The notes: generated by a model not told the origin, from the sequence alone. 64,000 bases of DNA from Xanthomonas prunicola (GCF_002846205.1 NZ_PHKV01000001.1:434001-498000); one strand, 5' to 3'; counted from the stretch's first letter, positions 46,761 through 56,648 are shown. Translations and numbers: made by a program.

Positions 46761-47870
46761 TCAGTCGCCGAGTACGCCGGGCTGCGCCTGACCATCGCGC
46801 ACGAACGGAAACTTCACCGCGCGCAACGGTACCTGCTTGCCACGGATGTCCACGCGCAGCTGCGCGATGCTACCGGCCGGTACGCGCGCGAAGGCGATCG
46901 CCTTGCCGAGCGTCGGCGAGAATGTGCCCGACAGAATCTCGCCTTCGCCACTGGCGGTGAGCACGGTCTGGCCATGCCGCAGCACGCCCTTCTCATCCAT
47001 GACGACACCGATCAGCTGACGCGGTGCACCCTGCGCCTTTTGCGACTCGAGCACACTGCGACCGATGAAGTCGCGACCTTCGTCCAGGGCAATCGTCCAG
47101 GCCAGCGCGGCCTCGTACGGGGTGACGGCATCGTCCATGTCCTGGCCGTAAAGATTCATGCCCGCTTCCAGGCGCAAGGTGTCGCGTGCGCCCAGACCTG
47201 CCGGCTTGACGCCCTGCGCGAGCAATGCATTCCAGAACGCGACGGCGGCATCCTGCGGCAATACGATTTCGAAACCGTCTTCGCCGGTGTAGCCGGTGCG
47301 CGCAACAAACAGGTCGATGCCGTCACGCGAGCGCGTCTGCAGCGCGGCGAAACGGCCGAGCTTGCTCGCCGCTGCGGTATCGGCCGGGTCCAGCAGGTCG
47401 ATGACCTTGGCACGTGCGTTGGGGCCTTGCACGGCGATCATCGCGAAGTCGCTGCGCTCTTCCACGCGCACGTCGAAGCGTGCGGCCTGCTCGCCGATCC
47501 ACTGCAGATCCTTTTCGCGGGTGGCGGCGTTGACCACCAATCGGAAGAAGTCGTCGGTCATGTAATAGACGATGAGGTCGTCGATCACCCCGCCCTGCGG
47601 ATTGAGCATGCAGGTGTACAGCGCTTTGCCGGAGACCTTGAGCTTGTCCACGGAGTTGGCGAGCAGGTAGCGGAGGAACTCGCGCACGCGCGCCCCGTGC
47701 AGGTCGACCACGGTCATGTGGCTGACGTCGAACATGCCGGCGTCGCGGCGCACCTGGTGGTGCTCATCCAGCTGCGAGCCGTAGTGGATCGGCATGTCCC
47801 AGCCGCCGAAGTCGACCATCTTGGCGCCGAGCGCACGATGGGTGTCGTTGAGGATGGTCTTCTGGGTCAT
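46761..47870 (-). CDS. gcvT: Glycine cleavage system T protein (aminomethyltransferase)
   Basis: This 369-residue tetrahydrofolate-dependent enzyme releases ammonia and gives methylene-THF. Visible features are [40 protein letters not shown] and [18 protein letters not shown]. The length is normal. No glycine riboswitch is recognisable upstream: the 173 bases before the start lack its aptamer motifs. A GATAAT about 25 bases before the start may be a -10. Confidence 0.96.
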   Translation of the reverse strand: MTQKTILNDTHRALGAKMVDFGGWDMPIHYGSQLDEHHQVRRDAGMFDVSHMTVVDLHGARVREFLRYLLANSVDKLKVSGKALYTCMLNPQGGVIDDLIVYYMTDDFFRLVVNAATREKDLQWIGEQAARFDVRVEERSDFAMIAVQGPNARAKVIDLLDPADTAAASKLGRFAALQTRSRDGIDLFVARTGYTGEDGFEIVLPQDAAVAFWNALLAQGVKPAGLGARDTLRLEAGMNLYGQDMDDAVTPYEAALAWTIALDEGRDFIGRSVLESQKAQGAPRQLIGVVMDEKGVLRHGQTVLTASGEGEILSGTFSPTLGKAIAFARVPAGSIAQLRVDIRGKQVPLRAVKFPFVRDGQAQPGVLGD

Positions 47871-48043
47871 GAGCGCCGGTCCAAGGAAAGACGCCCATTA
47901 TCGCCGTCTTGCCGCGCTTGGGGGAACGGCGTGCGCGCAGCAGCGCGGTTACGCTGATTCGAGGACATCGACGCAGCGCGCTGCTACGCCGCGCTGCAAC
48001 AATGCGTACCTGGGCAGCGCAGCGCGCGCCCTGCCTGCGCCCA

Positions 48044-48478
48044 TCAACTGGCCGGCTGCACCAGCAAGGTCATGCCATCGACACCGACGATGCGCACCGG
48101 CGTGCCGGCCGGCAGATCGGGACCTGCGACCACCCAGAACGCATCATCGACCTTGGCGCGCCCGCGACCACCGTGGATGGCCTGATCGAGCAGCACGCGA
48201 CGGCCGATCAGCTGCTCAGCGCGTCGATTGAGCAACGGGCGATCGCTCTGGCGGCCCGTGCCGCGAAACCAGGTGCGATACACCTGCACCGAAACGAAGC
48301 TGAGCACCACGAAGGCCACGATCTGCACCAGCAACGCGATGTCCGGCAACACCAGCACCAACACGCACACCGCTGCGGCAGCGATCCCCATCCACAACAG
48401 GAAGGCACCCGGCACCAAGGTCTCGGCCGCAATCAGCAACAGCGCCAGCACTGCCCAGACCGCCAGATCCCAGCGCAT
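48044..48478 (-). CDS. NfeD-like membrane protein
   Basis: This 144-residue protein has two to three N-terminal membrane helices followed by an OB-fold domain (LIGRRVLLDQAIHGGRGRAKVDD...GTPVRIVGVDGMTLLV). This is the short NfeD/YbbK form that partners with stomatin-like SPFH proteins. It begins 3 bases after the SPFH gene, so the pair is one unit. The role is in membrane quality control or lipid domains, by family. Confidence 0.9.
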   Translation of the reverse strand: MRWDLAVWAVLALLLIAAETLVPGAFLLWMGIAAAAVCVLVLVLPDIALLVQIVAFVVLSFVSVQVYRTWFRGTGRQSDRPLLNRRAEQLIGRRVLLDQAIHGGRGRAKVDDAFWVVAGPDLPAGTPVRIVGVDGMTLLVQPAS

Positions 48479-48481
48479 GGC

Positions 48482-49447
48482 TCAGCCTCCTGCGCGCGGT
48501 GGTATCGGCGGCACGCGCACGGCAGGTGCGTCGGGCTTGCCGATCGCTTCCTTGGCCAACTCGGCGATACCGGCGATTGAGCCGATGATGCCGCTGGACT
48601 CCATCGGCATCAGCACGAACTTCTGGTTGGGCGCGGTAGCCAGCGCCTTGAACGCTTCCACATACTTCTGTGCGACGAAATAATTGATTGCCTGCACACT
48701 GCCGCTGGCGATCGCATCGGACACCACCTGGGTGGCGCGCGCCTCGGCCTCGGCCAGACGTTCGCGCGCTTCGGCATCGCGAAAGGCGGCTTCCTTGCGG
48801 CCTTCGGCCTCAAGCACGGCGGCCTGCTTCTCGCCATCGGCGCGCAGGATTTCCGATTGACGCGAACCTTCCGCTTCGAGGATCTGCGCACGCTTTTCGC
48901 GCTCGGCCTTCATCTGCCGCGCCATCGAGTCGATCAGGTCGCGTGGCGGCTGGATGTCGCGAATCTCGATGCGGGTGACCTTGATGCCCCACGGGTTGGT
49001 GGCCTGATCGACCACGCTGAGCAACTGCGCATTGATGGTTTCGCGCTGGCTGAGCGATTCGTCCAGATCCATCGAACCGATCACGGTGCGGATATTGGTC
49101 TGCACCAGCGCAATCGAGGCGATCTCCAGATTGGACACTTCATACGCGGCCTTGGCGGCATCCAGCACCTGGAAGAACACCACCCCGTCCACGCGCACCA
49201 CCGCGTTGTCCTTGGTGATGACGTCCTGGCTGGGCACATCCAGCACCTGTTCCATCATGTTGATCTTGCGGCCCACGCCGTAGACCACCGGCACCAGAAA
49301 GTGCAGCCCAGGGCTCATGGTGTGGGTGTAGCGGCCGAAGCGCTCTACCGTCCACTGGTAGCCTTGCGGCACCATGCGGACGGTCTTGAACAAGACAATG
49401 ACGCCTGCAACCAGCACGACGATGGCGAGAAATGACGTCGGAAACAT
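48482..49447 (-). CDS. SPFH/band-7 (stomatin-like) membrane protein
   Basis: This 321-residue protein has an N-terminal membrane segment (SFLAIVVLVAGVIVLF), an SPFH domain (about 30-180) with VVRVDGVVFFQV and IRDIQPPRDL, then a long coiled-coil stretch with repeated ILEAEGSRQSEILRADGEKQ-type heptads (about 185-260). It matches the QmcA/HflK-like stomatin family. ATG 49447 follows AAGGGG; upstream codons precede the membrane segment and were not used. It is paired with NfeD. Confidence 0.92.
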   Translation of the reverse strand: MFPTSFLAIVVLVAGVIVLFKTVRMVPQGYQWTVERFGRYTHTMSPGLHFLVPVVYGVGRKINMMEQVLDVPSQDVITKDNAVVRVDGVVFFQVLDAAKAAYEVSNLEIASIALVQTNIRTVIGSMDLDESLSQRETINAQLLSVVDQATNPWGIKVTRIEIRDIQPPRDLIDSMARQMKAEREKRAQILEAEGSRQSEILRADGEKQAAVLEAEGRKEAAFRDAEARERLAEAEARATQVVSDAIASGSVQAINYFVAQKYVEAFKALATAPNQKFVLMPMESSGIIGSIAGIAELAKEAIGKPDAPAVRVPPIPPRAGG

Positions 49448-49598
49448 ATGCAGCCCCTTGCGCGTAGTGGATCTATCCTTGCCCGAGTATGCCTCAGCGC
49501 TCGCGGTGCTATTGCCAGCCACCTGCATGACAGGTGCAGTTGCTGCCCGCGGCGGCTGTGGCAACACCGGCAACGTGCGCGCGTTTGCGCGAGTGCAG

Positions 49599-49934
49599 TC
49601 AGGCGCTACGTGGGGCGAACATGATGATCGCCATGCCGAACAGGCAACAGGCGGCGCCGAGCAGATCCCAGCGTGTCGGCGTCACGCCATCCACCCACCA
49701 CAACCACAGCAGCGCGCTGGCGATATAGACGCCGCCATAGGCCGCATACACGCGACCGCTCGCTTCTGGATGCAAGCTCAACAACCACACGAAGATGGCA
49801 AGGCTCAGCGCGGTGGGCAGAAGCAGCCACACGCTGCCACCTTTGCGCAGCCATAGATAAGGAAGGTAGCAACCGACCAGCTCGGCGAGCGCCGTGGCGG
49901 CGAACAGCAGCAGCGTGGCCGGCGCGATGTTCAT
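49599..49934 (-). CDS. UPF0060 (YnfA-like) small membrane protein
   Basis: This 111-residue protein has four membrane helices, with [13 protein letters not shown] and [12 protein letters not shown], characteristic of the YnfA family, which resembles small multidrug transporters. Its start overlaps the mazG stop by four bases, so it is translated with mazG. The substrate is unknown. Confidence 0.93.
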   Translation of the reverse strand: MNIAPATLLLFAATALAELVGCYLPYLWLRKGGSVWLLLPTALSLAIFVWLLSLHPEASGRVYAAYGGVYIASALLWLWWVDGVTPTRWDLLGAACCLFGMAIIMFAPRSA

Positions 49935-50950
49935 GCGGGATGTGGCGTGTCGCAGTCCGAGCTGTCGAGGCCGGATTGCTTCCCGTCTGCGCTGTGGGCA
50001 GCTTGCCCGACAACTACCGGGTTACTGGAGCCAGGGTCGTGCACGGAGGGTGCGACGGGAACCGACGTGTGCGAGGCCGGTGCATCGCTCGCGGAACCGG
50101 CGATGGCCGGACTGTCGCTAGCCGGCATAGCGCTACTGCGCTCGCCACGCTTGACCTGTTGCCACAATGCTTCCTGCTCGCTCAGCGACAACGCGTTCAA
50201 CGCGGTGCCGGCCGCATGTGCCTGCGCTTCCATCGCACGGAAGCGACGTTCGAATTTGAGGTTGGCGTGCCGCAGCGCGGCGCCAACATCGACCTTGGCA
50301 TGCCGGGCCAGATTGGCGCAGACGAACAACACATCGCCCAGTTCGTCTTCCAGCCGGGCCTGGTTGTCGGCCACCGGGCCACGTGCGAATTCCACTCGCA
50401 GTTCTTCGATTTCTTCCTGCAGTTTTTCCAGCACCGGCATCGGGCCGGGCCAATCGAAACCGACTCGTGCCGCACGCGACTGCAGTTTGGTGGAGCGCTG
50501 CCATTCGGGCAGTCCGCGCGCGATGCCGGCGAGTGCGGAGTCGTCCTGGTTGCCGGCAGCGCGACGTTCTTCGCGCTTGATCTGCTCCCAGTTGGCGCTC
50601 ACCGCCTGTGCATCGGGCGCCTGTTGCGCAGCGAACACATGCGGGTGGCGACGCACCAGTTTGTCGCTGAGCGTGGCGACTACATCGGCGAAGCCGAACG
50701 CCCCCTGCTCGGCCGCCATTTGCGAATGAAAGACCACCTGCAGCAACAGGTCGCCCAACTCGTCGCGCAGGCCAGCCAAGTCGTTGCGGTCGATCGCATC
50801 GGCCACTTCGTAGGCTTCTTCGATGGTGTACGGCGCGATGCTGGCAAAGGTCTGCTGCACATCCCAGGGGCAGCCGTGTTCGCGATCGCGCAGGCGCCCC
50901 ATCAACTGCAGCAGTTGCTGAATGTCGCCGGTGGGCGGGGTCTGAGACAT
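49931..50950 (-). CDS. mazG: Nucleoside triphosphate pyrophosphohydrolase with long C-terminal tail
   Basis: This 339-residue MazG protein hydrolyses NTPs to NMP and PPi. The first domain has [19 protein letters not shown] and [18 protein letters not shown]; the second has [18 protein letters not shown]. The catalytic part ends near residue 265, the usual size of the family. The last 70 or so residues are low-complexity Ser/Ala/Asp/Pro and look disordered. I see no frameshift; the tail may be a lineage-specific extension. It overlaps the YnfA-like gene. Confidence 0.93.
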   Translation of the reverse strand: MSQTPPTGDIQQLLQLMGRLRDREHGCPWDVQQTFASIAPYTIEEAYEVADAIDRNDLAGLRDELGDLLLQVVFHSQMAAEQGAFGFADVVATLSDKLVRRHPHVFAAQQAPDAQAVSANWEQIKREERRAAGNQDDSALAGIARGLPEWQRSTKLQSRAARVGFDWPGPMPVLEKLQEEIEELRVEFARGPVADNQARLEDELGDVLFVCANLARHAKVDVGAALRHANLKFERRFRAMEAQAHAAGTALNALSLSEQEALWQQVKRGERSSAMPASDSPAIAGSASDAPASHTSVPVAPSVHDPGSSNPVVVGQAAHSADGKQSGLDSSDCDTPHPA

Positions 50951-51142
50951 CGTGTGTTCCTGAAACCTTTAAGAATGCGTGCTCTAGCGGCGGCATGTCG
51001 CAGGCGACATAGACGGCCATCGCACACTGCAGCGGCGCGCTGCCGCGTGCGGGTACGCAGTGTACCTTTCAGTTCGTCAGGACCTTGCCCAGCCAGGCCG
51101 TCGCGACGGCGGCGCGCCCTTCGCGCACGCCGCGCACGCCGC

Positions 51143-51943
51143 TCACGCCAGCCAATCGCGCCAGGGCAGATTGGGATCGCCGAGTGCGATGAAGTCGCCG
51201 TTGAGCAAGGTGTCGCGGCGGTTGTAGCGGAACGGTTTGCCGCTGGCGCCGGCCAGCAACATGCCACCGGCCGCATGCAGCACGCACTGGCCGGCGGCGG
51301 TGTCCCACTCGGAGGTGGGGCCGAAGCGTGGATACACGTCCAGGCTGCCTTCGGCGATGCGGCAGAATTTCAACGACGAACCTTGCGCAACCACGTCGAT
51401 CTCGCCCATGCGCTCCAGCGCGGCGGCGGTGCGCGCGTCGCGGTGCGAGCGGCTGGCAGCGACCCGCAACGGCGTGGCCGCAGGGGTGCGCGTGTGCAGC
51501 ATCTCGTCGCGGTCGCCATCGCGGCGGAATGCGTTGTCGCCGCGCGCGGCATACCACACCCGCCCGTCGACCGGTGCCTGCACCACCCCGAGCACCGGCG
51601 CACCCATATGGATGAGTGCGATGTTGACGCTGAACTCGCCATTGCGCTTGACGAACTCGCGGGTGCCATCGAGCGGATCGACCAGCCAGTAGCTGGTCCA
51701 GTACTGGCGTTCTTCCCAGGCCACGTGCGCGGATTCTTCCGAGAGCACCGGTACATCCGGCGTGACCCGGCGCAGGCCTTCGACGATGACGCGGTTGGCA
51801 GCCAGGTCGGCCTGGGTCAGCGGGCTGGCGTCGTCCTTGATCTCCACCGCGAAGTCCTGCGCGTAGACCTCCATGATTGCGGCGCCGGCATCGCGCGCGA
51901 TGGCGATCACGGTTTCGCGCAGTTCCATCGGGATGCGGATCAT
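51143..51943 (-). CDS. cysQ: 3'(2'),5'-bisphosphate nucleotidase
   Basis: This 266-residue inositol-monophosphatase-family enzyme removes the 3'-phosphate of PAP. Metal-site motifs are EESAHVAWEE, WLVDPLDGTREFVKRN and SEWDTAAG. The start at 51943 overlaps the nudE stop as ATGA. Upstream in-frame codons lie within nudE and are not used. Pairing with nudE is common in Xanthomonas and other gammaproteobacteria. Confidence 0.95.
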   Translation of the reverse strand: MIRIPMELRETVIAIARDAGAAIMEVYAQDFAVEIKDDASPLTQADLAANRVIVEGLRRVTPDVPVLSEESAHVAWEERQYWTSYWLVDPLDGTREFVKRNGEFSVNIALIHMGAPVLGVVQAPVDGRVWYAARGDNAFRRDGDRDEMLHTRTPAATPLRVAASRSHRDARTAAALERMGEIDVVAQGSSLKFCRIAEGSLDVYPRFGPTSEWDTAAGQCVLHAAGGMLLAGASGKPFRYNRRDTLLNGDFIALGDPNLPWRDWLA

Positions 51944-52488
51944 GGGTTGCGCTCCAGCCACTCGCGCGCAATGAACAGGGCGGCCAGCGAGCGGCCTTCG
52001 GAGAAATCTTCGCGCAGCATCAATTCGTCCAGGCGTGCGATCGGCCACGGCACCACGTCCATCTCTTCCGGCTCGTCGCCGACCAGGCGCTCGGGGTAGA
52101 GGTCGCGTGCCAGCACCAACCAGGATTGGTGACTCATATAAGTAGGAGCGAGCGTCATCGCGCGCAGCACCTGGACCTGGCGCGCGCCGTAGCCGGCTTC
52201 TTCCTTGAGCTCGCGGTCGGCGGCTTGCTCGGGCGTTTCGCCGGCATCGATGCGGCCCTTGACCAGACCCAACTCGTAGCGATGTACGCCGGCGGCATAT
52301 TCGCGCACCAGCAGCACGGTGTGCGCATCGAGCATCGGCACCACCACCACGGCCCCGTGGCCCTGGCTGAGTTGACGTTCGTAGATGCGGCGCTGCCCGT
52401 TGGAAAATTCCAGATCCAGCTGCTGACGACGGAACGGCCCGTCGCCCAGATCGGTGATCTTGTGGATGGTCGGCAGGCGCGAGCTCAT
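51940..52488 (-). CDS. nudE: ADP-compounds hydrolase, Nudix family
   Basis: This 182-residue protein has the complete Nudix box GRIDAGETPEQAADRELKEE followed by AGY. It hydrolyses ADP-sugar or related nucleotides; the NudE assignment rests on length, the neighbour cysQ and MSSRLPTIHKI at the start. The ATG at 52488 is preferred because further upstream the frame runs antisense to bioA. It is divergent from bioA by 41 bases. Confidence 0.92.
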   Translation of the reverse strand: MSSRLPTIHKITDLGDGPFRRQQLDLEFSNGQRRIYERQLSQGHGAVVVVPMLDAHTVLLVREYAAGVHRYELGLVKGRIDAGETPEQAADRELKEEAGYGARQVQVLRAMTLAPTYMSHQSWLVLARDLYPERLVGDEPEEMDVVPWPIARLDELMLREDFSEGRSLAALFIAREWLERNP

Positions 52489-52517
52489 GCGTCGCACGCA
52501 GCCGCAAAGCGGGCCGA

Positions 52518-52523
52518 TAGAAT
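52518..52523 (+). promoter_or_regulatory. -10 element of bioA, possible leaderless start
   Basis: TAGAAT lies six bases before the ATG at 52530. No ribosome site can be seen between them. The -35 is weak. The spacing equals that in front of the first yceI gene. Confidence 0.4.
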
Positions 52524-52529
52524 AGGCAG

Positions 52530-53948
52530 ATGCATCGACATGTCCATGAACCCGAAATCCTAGCAGACCCTGCAGCCGCACAAACTGCCGAACATTGGCG
52601 GCAACGCGATCTTGCTGTGGTGTGGCACCCCTGCACGCAGATGCGCGAGCACCCGCACACACTGCCGCTGGTGCCAATCGCGCGCGGCGAAGGCACGTGG
52701 CTGGTTGGTCACGACGGCCGCCGCTATCTGGATGCGGTCAGCAGCTGGTGGACCAACCTGTTCGGCCATACCGAACCACGCATCGGCGCAGCCATCGCGC
52801 GCCAGGCCGGCGAACTGGAGCAGGTGATGCTGGCCGGCTTCACGCATACGCCAGCCGTGCAACTGGCCGAGCAGCTCCTCGCAATCGCACCACGCCAGGC
52901 CGGGCGCGCGCCGTTGTCCAAGGTGTTCTATGCCGACAACGGATCGGCCGGCGTGGAAGTGGCGCTGAAGATGGCATTCCACTACTTCCACAATCGTGGC
53001 GAGCACCGGCGCACACGCTTCATTGCGCTGGAGAACGGTTACCACGGCGAAACCATCGGCGCGCTGTCGGTTGGCGATATTCCGCTATACCGGCGCGTGT
53101 ATGCGCCGCTCTTGCTGGAGTCGATGTTCGCACCCTCGCCCGATGCGTATCTGGCCGCGCCCGGACAGAGCGCCGAAGACTACGCACTGCAGGCGGCCGA
53201 TGCGCTGCAGGCGTTGTTCGAACGATCGCCGGGCGAAATCTGCGCACTGATTCTGGAGCCGCGTGTGCAGTGTGCGGGCGGCATGCGCATGTACCACCCG
53301 GCGTATCTGCGGCGCGCACGCGAGCTATGCGATGCCCATGGCGCGTTCTTGATCGCCGACGAAATCGCCGTCGGCTTCGGCCGCACCGGCACCCTGTTCG
53401 CCTGCGAACAGGCCGGCGTAATGCCTGATCTGCTGTGCCTGTCGAAGGGTCTGACCGGCGGCTTCCTGCCGCTGTCGGCGGTATTGGCCACGCAGCAGTT
53501 ATACGACGTCTTTCTGGACGATTCGCGCGAGCGTGCGTTCCTGCATTCGCACAGCTACACCGGCAATCCGCTGGCATGTGCGGCGGCGCTGGCGACGTTG
53601 AAGATCTTCGCTGACGACGACGTGGTTGCGCGTAACCAACCCATCGCCACGCGCATGAGTGAGCTCGCTGCGCAGATCGGCGAACACCCGGCCGTGGCGG
53701 ACGTGCGCCAGGCAGGCATGATCGTGGCATTCGAGCTGACCCAGGGCGGCGACAAGCGCACGCCGTTTGCGCCTGCCGCACGCGTCGGTCTGAAGGCGTA
53801 TCGCGCGGCGCTAGAGAAAGGTGTGGTACTGCGCCCGCTCGGCGACGTGCTGTACTGGATGCCGCCGTATTGCGTGGACGAGGCGCAACTTGCGTTGTTG
53901 GCCGACACCACCCGCCACGCCATCGCCGAGGCCGTTGCATGCGCCTGA
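52530..53948 (+). CDS. bioA: Adenosylmethionine-8-amino-7-oxononanoate aminotransferase
   Basis: This 472-residue PLP aminotransferase of biotin synthesis uses S-adenosylmethionine as amino donor. It has WHPCTQM near the start, VFYADNGSAGVEVALKMAF, the cofactor Asp in IADEIAVGFGRTG and the PLP lysine in LCLSKGLTGGFLPL. It is longer than the usual 425-430 residues because of a short N-terminal extension. Its end overlaps rsmE by 10 bases. Confidence 0.95.
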   Translation: MHRHVHEPEILADPAAAQTAEHWRQRDLAVVWHPCTQMREHPHTLPLVPIARGEGTWLVGHDGRRYLDAVSSWWTNLFGHTEPRIGAAIARQAGELEQVMLAGFTHTPAVQLAEQLLAIAPRQAGRAPLSKVFYADNGSAGVEVALKMAFHYFHNRGEHRRTRFIALENGYHGETIGALSVGDIPLYRRVYAPLLLESMFAPSPDAYLAAPGQSAEDYALQAADALQALFERSPGEICALILEPRVQCAGGMRMYHPAYLRRARELCDAHGAFLIADEIAVGFGRTGTLFACEQAGVMPDLLCLSKGLTGGFLPLSAVLATQQLYDVFLDDSRERAFLHSHSYTGNPLACAAALATLKIFADDDVVARNQPIATRMSELAAQIGEHPAVADVRQAGMIVAFELTQGGDKRTPFAPAARVGLKAYRAALEKGVVLRPLGDVLYWMPPYCVDEAQLALLADTTRHAIAEAVACA

Positions 53949-54673
53949 CCCGCTCACATGTCGCGTTGCCGCTGCACTGCGACCAGGAAGTGGCCCTACC
54001 CGAAGAATCGGCCAACCATCTGCTGCGGGTACTGCGGCTGCGCGAGGGCGATGCCTGCATCCTGTTCAACGGCGACGGCAGCGATTACCACGCGCGCATC
54101 ACTGTGGCTGGCAAGCGCGACGCACGTGCGCGAGTCGAGCGCGCAGCGCCGCTCTCCAACGAATCGCCGCTGCGGATCACCTTGATGCAAGGCATCGCAC
54201 GCGGCGAGAAGATGGATCTGATCCTGCAGAAAGCCACCGAATTGGGCGTTGCAGCGATCGTGCCGGTGATTGCCGAGCGCACCGAGGTGAAGCTCGATGC
54301 GACGCGCACGGAAAAGCGCATTGCCCATTGGCGCAGCGTGGTGGTGTCGGCCTGCGAGCAGTCTGGCCGCGCCCGCATTCCCACTGTCGCCGCACCGCTC
54401 GGCCTGCAAGAGGCAGCGCAGGCCAGCGATACGCATGCGCTACGGCTGACCCTGGACCCGCAGGGCGAGCATCGCCTGGGCACGCTGGCATCGAGCGTCC
54501 AGCAACACATCGTCGTGGCGATCGGGCCGGAAGGTGGCTGGTCGCCACGCGATCGCGCCCTGCTTGCCGATGCGGGCTTTACTGGCCTGCAATTGGGGCC
54601 GCGCATCCTGCGCACGGAAACCGCCGGCCTCGCGGCCATCGCGGCGCTGCAGTCGCGATTCGGGGATCTGTAA
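53939..54673 (+). CDS. rsmE: 16S rRNA (uracil1498-N3)-methyltransferase
   Basis: This 244-residue SPOUT-class methyltransferase has an N-terminal PUA-like domain (HLLRVLRLREGDACILFNGD) and the C-terminal knot with IGPEGGWSPRDRALL and LGPRILRTETAGLAAIAAL, which bind SAM. It methylates U1498 of 16S rRNA. The start at 53939 lies inside bioA (10-base overlap), so translation is probably coupled. Confidence 0.95.
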   Translation: MRLTRSHVALPLHCDQEVALPEESANHLLRVLRLREGDACILFNGDGSDYHARITVAGKRDARARVERAAPLSNESPLRITLMQGIARGEKMDLILQKATELGVAAIVPVIAERTEVKLDATRTEKRIAHWRSVVVSACEQSGRARIPTVAAPLGLQEAAQASDTHALRLTLDPQGEHRLGTLASSVQQHIVVAIGPEGGWSPRDRALLADAGFTGLQLGPRILRTETAGLAAIAALQSRFGDL

Positions 54674-54897
54674 GGACATCGCGATTGATGGGGCACAGAT
54701 CGTTGTGGTGCAGGGCGAGCCAGGCGCTAAGCGGTCATCCCTGACGAGCGGCAAGACGCGCAGGAGCGCGCTGGCGCGCGATTCGGCATCACCAAGTCCG
54801 CCGAGTGGCTTTGTCACAAGCCGCGGCGGAGAACGCAGGCGGTCGGCGCCCAAGAAAGAGGCCAACACCAGCGAACTTGCATGGCCTCCCAAGCACG
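54674..54897. other. Gene-free stretch after rsmE
   Basis: No supported gene. A segment with CAGGAGCGCGCTGGCGCGCG around 54760 looks like a diverged relative of the repeat that follows. Confidence 0.4.
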
Positions 54898-54972
54898 ACA
54901 CGCAGGAGCGACCCTAGCGGCAATGTAGCGCTCTTGGTAGAGCCTCATCGCGCCCCAGGGCGCTCCTACGAC
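54898..54972. repeat. Xanthomonas-type inverted repeat element
   Basis: Ends CAGGAGCGACCCT and AGGGCGCTCCTACG form an imperfect inverted repeat around ATGTAGCGCTCTTGGTAGAG. GTAGGAGCG-type ends are typical dispersed elements of this genus. Here it lies between the convergent rsmE and glk genes. Confidence 0.55.
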
Positions 54973-54990
54973 ATGATCGCGATCCGGGCG

Positions 54991-56007
54991 TCAGCGGTCG
55001 CGTTGCAGAAACCAGCTGGCTGCACCAATGACGCCGAGCTGGCCGTGCTCGACGATGCTCACCGGCACCTGTTCCAGCGCCGGACGCAACGCACCCTTGT
55101 CGAGCAGGCGTGCGACGAAATCGCTGTCGGCAATAAAGCTGGCGATCTGCGGCAGGAAGCCGCCAGCCAGATAGACGCCGCTGCGCACACCGTACAGCAG
55201 CATCAGGTCGCCGACCACGCTGCCCATGAACCCGCAGAATGCCTGCAAGGCGTCGTGCGCCAGTGCATCGTTGCCGGCCAATGCGGCGGCAGTGACATCG
55301 GCTGGGCTAGCGTGCACCGCGGTGTCTCCCCGCAAGGCGGCCAGCGCGGTATACAAATTCAACAGGCCCGGGCCGGACAACAGCGTCTCGGTACCCACGT
55401 GGGTACGGGTGCGCCGCAGTTCCTGCAGCAGGGCCACTTCCAGATCGCTGGCAGGCGCCAGTGCCGCGTGGCCGGCTTCGGTCGGCAGCACTACCGGATG
55501 GGCACCGTTGGGTATCCACAGCGCCGCGCCCAGCCCGGTCCCCGGACCAAGCACCAACGCCGGGCCCGCGGCACCTCGCGCGGGGCCGGACAACTGCATG
55601 ACCTGATTGCCGATCATGTAGTTGGCCGCATAGGCGACTGCTTCGAAATCATTGACCAGATGCAAGGCCTGCATGCCCAGCTGGCAGCGAATCTGCTCGG
55701 GCGCCAGTACCCAGGGCAAATTGGCGGTGATCACACTGCCGTCTTCCAATGCGTAGCCGGCGCTGGCAATCACACCGCGGCGCACCGGCGCGCACCCGAC
55801 CTCGGCGAAGAATGCGGCCATGATCTCGGCAAGGCCCGGGTACTCGGCACAGCGGTACTTGCGATAGTCCAGCACAGTGACCGGCCTGCCTGCGTCATTG
55901 CTTTCGCACACCAGCGCCAGGCGCACGTGCGTCCCGCCCACATCGGCGGCAACGAAGGTTTCGGGGCGCGGAAAGGCCACCGCTTCCATTGGACTGCTTG
56001 CGCTCAC
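54991..56007 (-). CDS. glk: Glucokinase
   Basis: This 338-residue hexokinase-family protein phosphorylates glucose with ATP. It has the phosphate-1 motif VAADVGGTHVRLAL, the substrate region ANLPWVL...LHLVNDFEAVAYA and the phosphate-2 motif VLGPGTGLGAALW, and ends with GGFLPQ. I chose GTG 56007 because AGGAG lies five bases upstream; MEAV at 55989 is also possible. A palindrome 68 bases upstream matches one in front of the next receptor gene, linking it to the glycan locus. Confidence 0.93.
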   Translation of the reverse strand: MSASSPMEAVAFPRPETFVAADVGGTHVRLALVCESNDAGRPVTVLDYRKYRCAEYPGLAEIMAAFFAEVGCAPVRRGVIASAGYALEDGSVITANLPWVLAPEQIRCQLGMQALHLVNDFEAVAYAANYMIGNQVMQLSGPARGAAGPALVLGPGTGLGAALWIPNGAHPVVLPTEAGHAALAPASDLEVALLQELRRTRTHVGTETLLSGPGLLNLYTALAALRGDTAVHASPADVTAAALAGNDALAHDALQAFCGFMGSVVGDLMLLYGVRSGVYLAGGFLPQIASFIADSDFVARLLDKGALRPALEQVPVSIVEHGQLGVIGAASWFLQRDR

Positions 56008-56074
56008 GCATTCTCCTGATCTGTGGCGGCGGCTGGCGTCGTCACCCGTTGGCCGACGAACGGCAAACGGGGTA

Positions 56075-56086
56075 GACAACGTTGTC
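56075..56086. promoter_or_regulatory. Operator-like palindrome upstream of glk
   Basis: GACAACGTTGTC is a perfect 12-bp palindrome with a CG centre, typical of LacI-family repressor sites. With flanks it shares GACAACGNTGTCAGC with the site at 56362. Confidence 0.7.
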
Positions 56087-56361
56087 AGCAATTGCCCTGT
56101 AACGCAACTGTGGCAATTGCGATTTGGCCGGAATGCGGCGCCACGCAGAATTCGCCAAAAATCCGCATGCGCAACGGCGATTCCCGCACAATTTCAGAGC
56201 GAACAGGTGCTTCTACCGTGTTTACGATAGAACGCAACGATGGTAGCAGTCGCGCTCGCAAAGAGCATTGCGCAGACGTTGCAGCCAGAACGAAGCGCGC
56301 CCCCTGGAAATGCTGCATTGCAGCGCAATCGCAGCCACATCAGAGATCTATGACGATGTGT

Positions 56362-56375
56362 TGACAACGCTGTCA
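56362..56375. promoter_or_regulatory. Operator-like palindrome upstream of the TonB receptor
   Basis: TGACAACGCTGTCA is an almost perfect palindrome (6 of 7 pairs) of the same design as the glk site. It overlaps a TTGACA (56361-56366) that could serve as a -35 box, so a bound repressor would block the promoter. Confidence 0.7.
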
Positions 56376-56648
56376 GCGCTACGCGAGACTCGATTCAAAT
56401 CGGGGTTCTGGCAGGAGGGGCCATGGACTGTTCGGTACTCAAGAACGGGCATTCCCTCGTCCGGCATTCCAGATTCGTGAGTTGTGCGTCGCCAGACGTA
56501 TCCACTCACTGATGTGCGTTTAGCTCCACCGCTTCACCACACGGGGGACACCTCCTTAACCAAGCGAATCGCATGCACCTGCTTCGGGAGAAGCGTGCCA
56601 GCGGAATCATCGCGATCGGTCAGGGCGTGTTGTTTTGCCGGCCACGCC

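Noticed and set aside
47871..48043. Glycine riboswitch upstream of gcvT
   Set aside because: None of the conserved aptamer segments is present in the leader.
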